NCBI GenBank assembly: GCA_009733575.1
Contig: ML769785.1
Location: 1 to 55,132 of the forward strand
Reading direction: 5' to 3'
Length of the DNA: 55,132 nt
Origin: Gymnopus androsaceus JB14
Lineage: Eukaryota; Basidiomycota; Agaricomycetes; Agaricales; Omphalotaceae
The position numbers and the translations under genes were made by a program. Below, one piece after another: positions 20,283 to 32,066 of the stretch (position 1 is the first letter of the stretch; each line of letters starts with the position of its first letter). Below the pieces are notes generated by a model. It was not told the DNA's origin. It saw only the letters and a program-made list of their open reading frames with translations, and searched no databases.

Positions 20283-22671
20283 TTGAATGTAATACTGGAA
20301 ACTCAAAACCGAAAAATCATGTACGGGCTTAAGCTTCTCTGCATGGTCAAGCATAACATATCTCGAAGACCATCGCACCAGCCATGTCAAGAAGGAGCTG
20401 GAGACGTTGATTCCGTACTCTCACGCAAGCTTGCAATATCCTTAAAAGAGCTGGCCACGTTCGCAGATGACACAGCCTGTCTAAGCGTAGTGTGAAATAA
20501 ATTGAGAGCATGAAACAAACACTTACTTTTACGACAAATGGATTGTATGAGACCGACTCTCATCCAATATTCTTCCCCACACCGGCTCAACGCTTTTCTG
20601 GCCCTTGGGATCATAATGTTTCTGACTTACTATGCGTTTGGAGCACGGCCTGAGTAGCTTAGATTACAATAATATGGCCAAGACAACTACACTAAAATCA
20701 TTAGAACGTAACGCACCATCTGCATTGCGCAATAAACGAAATTAAGTACGAATATGTTTTTGGTGGGGCGGCACTTTCATTCCTGCCACGGGAACTCTAT
20801 GCCGAGTTCATCCATGACGGGCAACAAACTCAAGCAGTTGTCCGCAGTTGTTTTTGCGCCATTAATCACATGTGATCCAGCCATCATGACAAAGTAACGG
20901 AAGAGTGCCAACTAATCAAGGAAAGACAGACCTATGAATAATATCCACAGCGACGAAAAAATCCTTGAAACAAGGCCCCGCCCGGGCATGGGACACTATA
21001 GAGAACAGTTCATCTGTGAATCCAAGTAAAGCACTCGACAGTGTCCACCTTTCCCTGGAGATTTCCACTCCATCCAAGTGCCACGTGAGCGCGACAATAA
21101 TGCCATCACCATTAGATGCCATGCCATGCATCACAAGTAACGGACAATTTTACAGTCACGGCGTCGCTCGTGGGGAATTAACTCTAAATATGCTCGAAAG
21201 GACCATTATAGCAGCGAAATACTCACCAGCAAATTGGTCCACAAAGGTCATAAAGATTTTTCTTGAACTAGAGCAATGATGGACTGGACGCTAGCCTGCA
21301 ATTAGGTACTTTTGACGCCGTTGGTGCACCCAGGCCAATACCAACATCTTCCCGCAAACCTGGGATGAATCAGTGCTGAAAATAGCTGATCATACTGTTG
21401 AGACACTTGTGAAATTGACAGCTAGAACATTAATACCGAACCCTCGATCAGTCTCAATGAGCCATTCTATTGCCGCTGTGAAAAAGCTCATCCGAATATG
21501 GAAAACCGCTCTTTACGCGGAAGCGATACTGCATGGTCATCATGATAGTCTGGGATGCACGGCGGCTGTCAGCAGCATTTTTTTCGATGTTTGACATCCT
21601 TGGGTCATCATTGGATGTGAAATCGTTGCTTTACACCATGCCTGATTGGAGACTAGCCAAAAAAGAGCATTAGAAATGCAGTTAGAAACTGAGAAAACGA
21701 GCATACTCATGTTCCAGGACCCAAGGTGGGACGATCCGTAGAGTGAGGATCCTCATTTGTTAAATTGTCCTCTAAATTAATCAGTCATAAGAATAAATTT
21801 CACGGTTGAAGCATATTGGAATGCTTAAATACGGGCACATTTGGCATTTGCGTCCGAGGTTTCGGCTGTCCAGAAAATGCGATGGCGGTTCTCAAAAAAG
21901 TGGGCTGCATCACCTCCTTTTGCCTTGGCGGGTTTCGCAGCCACTTCACTGTCATTATTGGATATTAATGTAATTGTTTCGGGGTCTTCAGTGACAATGC
22001 GTGGTCGTTTGACTAAAGTCAAAGATAGATTAAATTCTGATTGAACACAAAAGATTCAAAGTCAAATTACATGCCTTTGGATTTCCCTTTTGACTTGGCT
22101 TTGACTGTGTTGGTTAATTCAGTCTCGGACTCTGAGCTGGGCTTTGATTGAACACATCCTCATCATCTGTTGGAGAAGCGGTTTTACGTTTGTTGGATGT
22201 AGTAGCACTTGAAGCAGCTGCATCTAGAATAAGAATTATGAGGCACTTTAAAAAATCTTGTGACACACCTCGAGGGGACTGGGCAGAGTTGCCATTATCC
22301 TCTTCCAGACCTTCGGATGCTTCCTGCTGTTTCCGCGCCTTTTCTATTGCTTCTTTCTGTTGCCGTTCAGCTTTTGCACGAGCTACGGCATCCCTCTGTG
22401 ATGGAAGTTGTATTGCTCCATTGGTTGGATCGGAAAGCTTAGCGGAAGGCACTGATGGACGGCTTGAACGTGCTCACATTGAGATTGCTTAGGGGGAAAG
22501 AAGACACCAAAATTTTGAATGTGGAAGGTGCCGGATTTCACGTGGAGAAATTGGTAAACAGCTATATAGTAGATTATCGGCAATTTTCTGCCGTTGAGCC
22601 CAGCCCAAGCCCCAGGCTCAGGGCTTTGAAAAATCTGAGCCGGGCCTTGAGCTGGAGCCATCACATCACTA
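18976..22671 (-). mobile_element. Truncated hAT copy: 5' half plus the 1.3-kb unknown segment
   Basis: From 22671 leftward it repeats the hAT 5' terminus (TAGTGATGTGATGGCTCC on the minus strand, preceded by TTTGCAGG at 22672-22679). The N-terminal half of the transposase gene follows down to about 20283, then the same 1.3-kb segment found at 25.39-26.69 kb. It stops abruptly at module B near 18975, without the 3' half or 3' terminus. It differs from the copy at 26.7-29.0 kb by very many single-base insertions and deletions. Confidence 0.75.
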
Positions 22672-22679
22672 TTTGCAGG

Positions 22680-23108
22680 TAGAGTTGGATATCATTTCAA
22701 TTCATTTGTGGGTATAGTGATGTGTTGCTCAGCCTGAAAGCCATATGCTGGGCAAGGCTGAGCTGAGCCTGGGCCCCTGAAAAGCTGGATCTTGAGGGAT
22801 GGCATGGCCTCAATTTCAAAACACCCTGGGCCAGGGCTTTCATCAGCAAAACCTGGATGTTTGCTGGAGCACTCAGAGCATTGAGTTGATGCTCTGGAGA
22901 GCACTGACTGCTCTGGCTGCACCAAAGCTGTCACAGAATGTTGGCCAAGTGACATAGTGTGAGACCCAGTGCATGAAATGGATCTTAAACTGATGTATCC
23001 CAAATGTCTTGCACCTAGATGTAAGTAGGACCAAATGTGACCACCCAGGGTAACCATGCTGTAAGGTGGGTCTAGACAGTAGTATGAGTGTTGTATGGAA
23101 ACAGCACA
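22680..23108 (+). repeat. Module B, copy 2 (5' part only)
   Basis: Begins directly after the TTTGCAGG duplication and breaks off in CAGCACAGCCTC, where module A copy 2 starts. Confidence 0.7.
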
Positions 23109-23109
23109 G

Positions 23110-23896
23110 CCTCAATGAATTGATCTTTGCTCTTTGTACCTATTTTATCTAACTTTGCATCTCATCTAGCCTCCCTTCCCTGCCAAGTTGCTATGTAGAC
23201 TCCTTGCATTGTTTCTGGGTCCTTCCTATGGTAAATATTGCCATTGTCTATTGGTTCTTCCTTCTTTTACCCATGACTCCCTACTCAACAAGCTTCACAG
23301 TAGCAGTAGAAAGTCACCAGACAACCTAACAACAGAGTCTTGAATTTGGTCAATGTTGGGGCTGACCCAGGTTTGGGGAAACGGGTATTTGACATGTTGT
23401 TGGACTTAAATATCTGTGTAGCTACCTATATACTCATGTTTGTTGTGTTTTCCCTTGCTTGGCTTCCTTATTCATCATAATTGATGACATGGACTGGGTG
23501 CTGTGCCACCAGCATCATCTCTCAGGTATTGACATTGACAGACCAGTATGGTAGGTTGTAGAGGGGTTTCCACTGTCACACATGGCCATCTCTCATTTCT
23601 ACCAGTCCTGAGCCTCCATTCCCATACCTACCAATTTCTCCTCCAGATCTTTTGTGTCAAGTAAACCAACTTGAAAGGAAAAAATTTCAAGCACACAAGC
23701 AAAACAAAGATATAACCCACAAAAGTGCTCAGTGCAAAGAAGATCTGTATTTCAGATTATCTTGTGCTGGTAAGCTGATGAAAAAGGAGCTTATCATTCA
23801 GTGCTTACAACCTGGCATTATTTTGAGATATCTTGGGGCAGTACTGGGGAGGGAAAGGTCCCCGGCTAGACACTGTAACCCTTTCCAATTTGCAGG
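23110..23896 (+). repeat. Module A, copy 2, at the hAT 3' junction
   Basis: Same as 16832-17616 and ending in TTTGCAGG (23889-23896), immediately followed by the hAT terminus TAGTGTTGTGCCGGCT. Confidence 0.75.
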
Positions 23897-24046
23897 TAGT
23901 GTTGTGCCGGCTGGGGCTTGTCAAAATATCAAGCCGGGCCCTATAAGAGGGCTAGGGCCCGGTCAGGGCCCGGCTCAGGCTCAAGCCCCGGCTCAACGTA
24001 CTATTTCGTACAAAAAACAAATCATAAATAGCTATGTAGTACAGTG

Positions 24047-27000
24047 CTATGATATGGTAACATCCTCCCATTCCTCATCACCATCATCAAGTACAATCCA
24101 ATTCAACTCATCTGTCACTAGTGCTGAACAATCCTCTCCCACCGCTAACCCTTCAATACACTCCTCCTTCTCCATATCCAACTCATCAGCGGTAGTAAAA
24201 GACTCTCGGAATAATAAATCCTTATGCAGAAAACACTTCAGGAATTGAAGTGCCTCAACAATATCGCCTTTCAAGCGATTTCTACGCTTGCTGATCGTGA
24301 TTCCCGCTGCTGAGAATGCACGTTCACTTGACATGGACGATGCCATAATGGCCAAAAAAATCCCATGCAAGAGATGCCCACACAGGAAGACGTTGAGCAT
24401 TCATCTAAGTTAGACATTAGTTTAAGAATATATTAGAACAAAAACATACGGCGACTTACCCCCCACCACTTTACAATGGACATTCCCTTGGGAACAGTAT
24501 CTTTTGCCTCGTAGTATCTGGTGAACTCATCTAGCCATGGACTTCCCGAATTAGTTGAAGATGGCCCAGAAGAATTGTCCTCATCATCTGAAAGCTCCCG
24601 CATGAGCATCAACCGCTTTCCAGGGGCATGGGTAGGCTTCTTCAATGCATGCGGCGGTGTACTAGTGGAGCCATACATTTCTGCATAACGATCCTTGAAC
24701 TACAGCACTGTTAGTCCATAAACATAATTAAATCAAAAGAAAAACATACCGCTTCCTCTGTGACAGTTCGAATGTTTGCTCGTAGTTCTGATGTCCAGTG
24801 TTTCTCAAAGTGCATTGTTTTCTCCTGTGGATGCAGTACTAAAACTAATCAGAATGGAACAAGCAAAGGAAAATTGAACCCTACTCATTGATATGACATA
24901 TGCACTAGAACTACCAGTCCTATCGTAGTATTCAGCCAACTTATCAATGCCAGCTTGAATAGCATCTGTAAAGTCAGAGTATTTCGGCTTCAAAATCTGC
25001 TTGGCCCAAGCGTTGTGAAGGGCCTCAAGCACTGGAAGACCAACATACAAGGAAGGCTTGTTCTCGGATGAAAAAGCCTGCTGTGCACAGTCTGCATGCT
25101 AAGACATTTTCAGCGATTTTTTATTCAATAATAATGAGAAATCTTGAGGACTTACACCAAGAATATCCAGCATAACACTAACTCGGTCCCATTCCGCATC
25201 GTTAAGCTTTAAGAGATCAATTTTACGACGTTGATACGCCTATTTTTCAAATAGGCTTATAAAGCCTATAAAACGAGAATTACAATATTATATGGAATAG
25301 AATACAGATTAGTATACCAAACTAGTGTTTGGTTGGAATGTACTAGTAAGACAAAAGGATACCAAAATCAAGTTTGGCTATTGGACTAGAATTGAGATTG
25401 GAATTCATAAGAGTAGGATCGAGTAAATGAAACAAGAACTCAAAACCACGTTAGACAAAAAGTATCAAACAGGCACGACCACTATTTAGGGTCTGAAAGG
25501 GAAGCATGAGGAGTTGGCCATGGCCAACAATGGAACCATAACTAATGATAAGAGAATGTAGTCCGACTATGAGGTACTGACCTAGAACATATGCATACCG
25601 TTCGGAAGCTAGGATATATGAGAATTAGCTAGTGAAGCGTTCTCGTAACGGGATGAAGAATAGCTAAGAAAAATGACAAGACAAGAATTAACGATCGGGT
25701 AGTAATATCAGGAAGAACTCACATACGGAAGTAAAGTTGGCGGCCGTTCAGGATGAAACGGTTGTACTTAAAGGACCAATGTAAGTAACGATCGAGGAGA
25801 CGAATATATATGGGTATATGCCCAGGATTATTATAAAATTGAATATTTACACGAATTATTGGATGAGAACTTTACTGTAATGAGTAATAATAATTGTTAA
25901 TTGTACATTTAAGTAGGGATATTCGTTTAGCCACATTTAATTAGTTGCCATGGTATAAGTAGCGATCTAGTGGTTTGCGAATACAAGTTTGTTTCCCCCT
26001 CACCCGAGTGATAAAGGTTGTCAGCCGGCGAGCACCGGTCTGATCTGCGACATAGACTCTGAGTGTGAACAAAACTCAACTTCGAGCACATATCCTTTTG
26101 CCCGTTGCACCTTCGCTATACACTAGAAGTGTCAACGCAGAGTTTGGTCAAACTTTAAATTACCAACACACCCAAAAACCCAAGCTAGTGTCTGGTGACT
26201 ATTGTTTGTGTGGTGATATAGCTCACGCCTCGACTGTAGTTTGTCAACTGTTCGTGCGTTCATATCGTTGAAGCCTCGACTGTTGAAGCTGGTTAAAATA
26301 CCACACCCATCCATATCGTTGGTTGGTTTTTATCAAAATCATCTTTGTATCGTTGTTGACATCTGTCATATTGTTGACAGTTCATTCTCGTACCCATTTT
26401 TGATTATTATTACCAAGCTTTGAATAGAGAACTTGGATCAAGTATCAAACTTAGTTTTGAGAACTTACTACATTGGACTACAGAGAGAATACAAGTATTT
26501 GGTGGAACCTTTGACAACACCTTCACCAGTACTCGCGTAACATTTTGAGCACGATCATTCCTTACCATTTGTGTTGTTGGTTCAAACTTGTGTTTGAACT
26601 TTATATATCTACGGTTAGGACCACGTTAACGTTTTTCGAGATTCTTTTCTGAAAGACCAATTTCGTAAATAAATGTATCAATGAACTAGAAGATATTTGA
26701 ATGTGAATACTGGAAACTCAAAACCGAAAAATCATGTACCGGCTTAAGCTTCTCTGCATGGTCAAGCATAACATATGTCGAAGACCATCGCACAGCCATG
26801 TCAAGAAGGAGCTGGAGAGTTGATTCCGTACTCTCACGAAGCTGAATATCCTTAAAGAGCTGGCCACGCTTCGCAGATGAGCAAGCCTGTCTAAGCGTAA
26901 GTGTGGAAATAAATGAGAGCATGAAAAAACATTACTTTTACGACAATGGATTGTATGAGACCGATCTCATCACAATATTCTTCCTCAACATCCGGCTCAA

Positions 27001-28850
27001 GCTTTTCTGGCTCCTTGGGATCATAATGTTTTGACTTACTATGCGTTTGGAGCACGGCCTGAGTAGCTAGATTAATAATATGGGCAAGACAACTAAATAA
27101 AATCATTAGAACGTAAGCACATTGCATTGCAATAAACGAAATAAGTTACCGAATATGGTTTTTGGTGGGCGGCCACTTCTTCATTCCTGCACGGGACTTA
27201 TGCGAGTTCATCAGACGGGCAACAAACTCAAGCATTGTCCCGTTGTTTGCAGCATTATCACATGTGATCCAGCCGATCTATGATCAAAGTAAACGGAAGA
27301 GTGCAAATAATCAAGGAAAGACAGACCTTATGAATAATATCCAAGCGACGAAAAATCTTGAACAAGGCCCGCCCGGGCATGGGACCACTATAAGAACAGT
27401 TCATCTGGGTGAATCCAAGTAAAGCACTCTGAAGTGTCCACTTTCCCGGAGATGTTTCCTCCATCCAGTGCCCAGTGACAGCGAAATATGCATCACCATT
27501 AGATGCCTGCCATGCATCACAAGTAACGGAAATTTTACCAGTCACGGCGTCGCTCTGTGGGGATTAATTAATATGCTGAAAGGACCATATAGCAGCAGAA
27601 ATTACTCACCGCAAATTGTGTCCAAAGGTCATAAAGATTTTTCTTGAATAGAGCAATGATGGACTGACGCGTAGCCTTGCAATTAGGTATTTTGACGCCG
27701 TTGGTGGCACAGGCAGCAATACCAATCATCTCCCGAAACCTGGGATGCTCAAGTGCTGAAATAGGCTGATATACTGTATGAGACATTGTGAAATTGAAGC
27801 TAGAACATTAATACGAACCTGATCAGTCTCAATGAGCCATTCTATTGCCGCTTGTTGAAAAAGCTCATCCGAATATGGAATAACCCGCTCTTTACGCGGA
27901 AGCGGTACTGCATGGTCATCAATGATAGTCTGGGATGCAGCGGCGGCTTCAGCAGCATTTTTTCGAATTTTGACATCCTTGGGTATCATGGATGTGAAAT
28001 CGTTGGCTTTACACCACTGCCTGTATTGGAACTAGCAAAAAGAGATTAGAAATGCAGTAGAAACTGAGAAAACGAGCATACCTCATGCTTCAGACCAAGG
28101 TGACGACGTAGAGTGGAGGATCTCATTTGTAAATGTGTCTCTAAATTAAATCAGTCATAAGAATAATTTACGGTTGAAGCATATTGGAATGTTAACATAC
28201 GGGCACAGTTTGCATTTGCGTCGAGGTTTCGGCTGTCCAGAAATGCGATGGGGTTTCTCAAAAAAGTGGGCTGCATCACCTCCTTTTGCCTTGGCGGGTT
28301 TCGCAGCCACTTCACTGTCATTATTGGATATTAATGTAATTGTTTCGGGGTCTTCAGTGACATATGCGTGGTCGTTTGACTAAAGTCAAAGATAGAGTTA
28401 AATTCTGATTGAACACAAAAGATTCAAAGTCAAATTACATGCCTTTGGATTTCCCTTTTGACTTGGCTTTGACTGTGTTGGGTAATTCAGTCTCGGACTC
28501 TGAGCTGGGGCTTTGATTGAACACATCCTCATCATCTGTTGGAGAAGCGGTTTTACGTTTGTTGGATGTAGTAGCACTTGAAGCAGCTGCATCTAGAATA
28601 AGAATTATGAGGCACTTTAAAAATCTTGTGACACACCTCGAGGGGACTGGGCAGAGTTGCCATTATCCTCTTCCAGACCTTCGGATGCTTCCTGCTGTTT
28701 CCCGCGCCTTTTCTATTGCTTCTTTCCGTTGCCGTTCAGCTTTTGCACGAGCTACGGCATCCCTCTGTGATGGAAGTTGTATTGCTCCATTGTGTTGGAT
28801 CGGAAAGCTTAGCGGAAGGCACTGATGGACGCTTGAACGTGCTGACATTG
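24047..28850 (-). pseudogene. hAT transposase gene, interrupted by a 1.3-kb segment
   Basis: Cut-and-paste transposase. From the 5' end: a Lys/Glu-rich N terminus starting MPSAKLSDP; a BED-like zinc finger with KCKLC and RRHLGLKH; then a segment with ISVTCDAWQASNGDAYFAVT (first catalytic Asp region) and GWITCDNAANNGTM (second). The CLAHIINLATQAVL motif and RWSSTYVML follow. After the insertion come LNDAEWDRVSVMLDILGHAD and LPVLEALHNAW, and finally the dimerisation region (SMSSERAFSAAG, RRNRLKGDIVEALQFLKCF). Short introns with GT-AG ends separate the exons. The insertion at 25390-26690 and many 1-base frameshifts break the ORF. The N-terminal part is duplicated at 20.3-22.6 kb. Confidence 0.85.
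25390..26690. mobile_element. Unknown 1.3-kb insertion inside the hAT gene
   Basis: Interrupts the transposase between RWSSTYVML and LNDAEWDRV. It may be bounded by a 7-bp repeat ACTAGAA (near 25384-25390 and 26684-26690). No terminal inverted repeats, poly(A) or TG...CA ends with a matching duplication were found, so the class is unresolved. Confidence 0.5.
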
Positions 28851-29023
28851 AGATTGCTTAGGGAAAGAAGACACCAAGATTTGAATGTGGAAGGTGCCGG
28901 ATTTCACGTGGAGAAATTGGTAAACAGCTATATAGTAGATTATCGGCAATTTTCTGCCGTTGAGCCCCAGCCCAAGCCCCAGGCTCAGGGCTTTGAAAAA
29001 TCTGAGCCGGGCCTTGAGCTGGA

Positions 29024-29048
29024 NNNNNNNNNNNNNNNNNNNNNNNNN
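29024..29048. other. Assembly gap of 25 N
   Basis: Placed 34 bp short of the expected hAT 5' terminus. The sequence right of the gap (AAGAGAGAGATGTCAG) does not continue into the expected TTTGCAGG and module B. Confidence 0.97.
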
Positions 29049-29511
29049 AAGAGAGAGATGTCAGAAGTCGAGTTTAGAGTGGAAGTGGAGGTAGAACTTG
29101 GGAAGCATTGGGGAATGTTGGGAGACTCAGAGAGAAGACAAGATCAAGAGCACTTATTTTGTACTGTTGCACCACTGTTGTATATATAAATGACATACAT
29201 ATAAATTTTCAATTATGAGAACTTTTGATTGAATGGGGTGCTGTCAAGGGGGTGTAGAAAATAAAAATAAAATGACCAGACTCTCTACAGAGTCAGAAGA
29301 CACTGTTTGGATGCTGTACCTTCACTTTGAGCTTTTTTTTCTAGCATCCATAAGCTATAACACATCCCATTTTTTGTTCTGATATACTAATACAGTGATA
29401 CTCCTCCTGCTTTGACCAGCCAAAACAAGCAAGTAATTACATGGGAGCCAGGAGGTGTAATATGACTAATTTATACAATGGATGCTATGTACCTACAGGT
29501 AGTGTAAGATA
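29049..29511. other. Region with no recognised feature
   Basis: No ORF of note and no repeat recognised between the assembly gap and the palindromic element. Confidence 0.5.
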
Positions 29512-30163
29512 CAGTGGCAGTGCTTAATAATGCAACACACAAAATTTCATATCTGTAGTAGATGATTCCAACTATAAAAAGTACCAAATATAGTAACTGC
29601 ACAAGAACAATGCAAATACAGCAGTAATTTGCAACCTCCTAAAACTAGAGGAGTGGCAAATTTTTTGAGGAGCTTTGAGTGAACACCAATGGATTCTCCA
29701 TGAAAAATAGAGTACTCTACCCTCTTACACCTAGTGATTTGAATGACTGGTTCCCGAGATATTGAGACTTCAAAAACGCTATTTTTGGCCTTTTCAGCCT
29801 TTTCACCCTATTTTTGCTCCGAAAGCCCCAAAATAGCCATTTTGTATCAGCCATATCTCAGGAACCAGTTATCCAAATCACTAGCTGTAAGAGAGTGGGG
29901 TATTCTGTTTTTCATGGAGAATCCTTTGGTGTTCACTCAAAGCTCCTCAAAAAATTTCCCACTCCTCTAGTTTTGGGGGATTGCAAATTACTGCTGTATT
30001 TGCATTGTTCTTATGCAGTTACTATATTTGGTACTTTTTATAGCTGGAATCATCTACTACAGATATGAAAGTTTAAGTCCACAACTTAGACCTAAGGAAT
30101 TGGTCAAGAACTGAGCAAGATATGGCCAAGTTTTGTGTGTTGCATTATTAAGCACTGCCACTG
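29512..30163. mobile_element. Palindromic TA-flanked MITE with about 300-bp arms
   Basis: Begins CAGTGGCAGTGCTTAATAAT and ends with its complement, flanked by TA (29510-29511 and 30164-30165). The arms are near-complementary over most of the 652 bp around a centre near 29800. The right arm has about 60 extra bases (30070-30130). CAGTG ends with TA duplication point to a Tc1/mariner-derived foldback MITE. No coding capacity. Confidence 0.82.
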
Positions 30164-30169
30164 TATATA

Positions 30170-30860
30170 CTTTTTAAAGTTTCCAGACTGCCGAAAGTGG
30201 TCAAAATAGGTTAATTTTAAAAATTAAAAAAACTTTGGGCTGGGGGGCTGGACTAACTAACCTAGGCCTGGTTAGGCATTAAATTCTTTGAACCCCCTTG
30301 GGTGCTGTAGCCAAAGCAGGAAAGCAGGCACCTCTACCACTTCAGTCACCTACCAAAAAGTACCTTGTTAGGCTCAACTTTTGACCCAATAGTTGGCCCT
30401 AAGAGGGGTCAAATCCCCGGGATATCCCAGATGGGATAACCTGGATATCCCATCTGGGATCACCCAAGTGTCTGGGGTCCTGGCATGGGGGACCCATGGG
30501 ACATCCATGGGATATCCATGGTCTTCTTTCAGGAACCTGCTATACCTGCCTCTCTTATGTAAATTTATATCTACCTATCTACCTGCAGTTAGTAGGTCTC
30601 TTAATGCACTCATCAGTATATAGTATACCAATCCTTGAATATCATTCATCTGTTGTTAAATCCTACTACATACAATTCATTTTTCAATTATACTAGATAT
30701 ATCACTCCCTTTATGTGAATAGAAACATCTGAAGTATTTATATGCTTTAATAACCCCTCACTATTATGTCTTATTACTGCAATGTTTAACTTAGCTTGGA
30801 GTGACATACATACAACAGATATCCCACTCCTCAGTAGCATAGTTAAGATTGCCAACTGGG
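30170..30860. other. Non-coding region with GGATATCC/CCATGG palindromes
   Basis: 30415-30540 has several GGATATCC, CCATGGG and ATCTGGGAT palindromes related in style to the minisatellite downstream. No gene was recognised. Confidence 0.45.
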
Positions 30861-30868
30861 CTAGTAAT

Positions 30869-31258
30869 TGGATATCCCACCCACCTGAGTATGTGGGATT
30901 CCCAGGTAACAGGGTAGCTGGATATCCCACCCACCTCTGAGCATGCAGGATTTCCAGGTAACAGGGTACCTGGATATCCCACTCAACTGAGTATGTGGGA
31001 TTCCCAGGTAGCAATGTAGCTGGATATCCCACCCACCTGAGTATGTGGGATTCCCATGTAACAGGGTAGCTGGATATTCCACCCACCTGAATATGTGGGA
31101 TTCCCAGGTAACAGGGTAGCTGGACATCCCACCCAATTGAGTATGTGGGATTCCCATGTAACAGGGTACCTGGATATCCCACTCAACTGAGTATGTGGGA
31201 TTCCCAGGTAACAATGTAGCTGGATATCCCACCCAATTGAGTATGTGGGATTCCCAAT
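30869..31258 (+). repeat. Minisatellite, about 8 units of 50 bp
   Basis: Units begin TGGATATCCCACCCACCTGA at 30869, 30919, 30971, 31021, 31071, 31121, 31171 and 31221. The period is 50 bp with one 52-bp unit, and each carries GTGGGATTCCCA. Units are 85-95 percent alike by eye. Confidence 0.9.
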
Positions 31259-31548
31259 AAGTAGCTAACTTCAAAGCTATCAAAAACATAGAACCTATTC
31301 ATTGAATTTTACATAGATGGCATAACATGTTAGGCATATAAAGCATAAGCAGAAAACAATAAAGATATCATAAGCGAACAATATAATTATAAAACCAAGA
31401 AACCAGTTAGCTATACAACGACAGCGTATACAGAGACAAAATAACATAAGCATTCGTTTACAACAACAAGCAAAAATTAAAACACATTCTAGCCAAGATG
31501 ATACAGTCAGCCACTTAACAAAATAAGATACTCAATAAAACGTCAAGT

Positions 31549-31850
31549 TTATTTCCGCGTTCCCAGCTTCTTCTTCAATGCATCGCACAAGGCATCGCGT
31601 TGCTTTGGGACAATTGACTGCTTGACTCGTTTCGTCGGCCGCTCCGATTCCTCCCCAACAGGTGAAAGTGGCCTGCAAGTTCCACGAACACCTCCTCTTT
31701 CATCTCTTGACAGTTGTTTCCGCGCCTTTTCTATTGCTTCTTTCTGTTGCCGTTCAGCTTTTGCACGAGCTACGGCATCCCTCTGTGATGGAAGTTGTAT
31801 TGCTCCATTGTTGGATCGGAAAGCTTAGCGGAAGGCACTGATGGACGGCC
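31549..31850 (-). CDS. Small hAT-derived chimeric ORF
   Basis: The 5' part equals the hAT N terminus (AKAERQQKEAIEKARKQ). At about 31715 the sequence leaves the hAT gene but stays in frame with LSRDERGGVRG and a basic tail ending KKKLGTRK and a TAA at 31549-31551. It would be a roughly 100-residue basic protein. A one-base difference from the other hAT copies near 31810 may break the start. No domain recognised. Confidence 0.4.
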
Positions 31851-32058
31851 TTGAACGTGCTCACATTGAGATTGCTTAGGGGGAAAGAAGACACCAAAAT
31901 TTGAATGTGAAGGTGCCGGATTTCACGTGGAGAAATTGGTAAACAGCTATATAGTAGATTATCGGCAATTTTCTGCCGTTGAGCCCCAGCCCAAGCCCCA
32001 GGCTCAGGGCTTTTGAAAAATCTGAGCCGGGCCTTGAGCTGGAGCCATCACATCACTA
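31715..32058 (-). mobile_element. hAT 5' terminal fragment, copy 3
   Basis: Contains the hAT N-terminal coding region and the intact 5' terminus ending CACATCACTA at 32058, followed by TTTGCAGG (32059-32066) and module B. Confidence 0.75.
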
Positions 32059-32066
32059 TTTGCAGG

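Larger units (their letters stand above)
23897..29048 (-). mobile_element. Autonomous-type hAT transposon, interrupted, 5' tip lost in an assembly gap
   Basis: The 3' end starts TAGTGTTGTGCCGGCTGG at 23897. The 5' end, seen intact in the other copies, reads TAGTGATGTGATGGCTCC, so the TIRs share TAGTG.TGTG and GGCT. TTTGCAGG is duplicated (23889-23896 on the left; 22672-22679 and 32059-32066 beside the other 5' ends), and the unoccupied site is at 17609-17616. The transposase gene occupies the interior on the minus strand. The last bases before the expected 5' end are replaced by N at 29024-29048. Confidence 0.8.

Noticed and set aside
25390..26690. Solo LTR
   Set aside because: TG...CA ends can be chosen (TGATAC...AATCTCA on the minus strand), but the adjoining 5-bp flanks do not match. 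The only plausible duplication (ACTAGAA) lies a few bases outside those ends.
30869..31258. Possible CRISPR array
   Set aside because: Units are directly adjacent without unique spacers and the context is eukaryotic.
30688..31289. Overlapping minus-strand ORFs up to 164 codons
   Set aside because: Pure translation of the 50-bp minisatellite; several frames are open at once, as expected for a repeat whose unit lacks stops.
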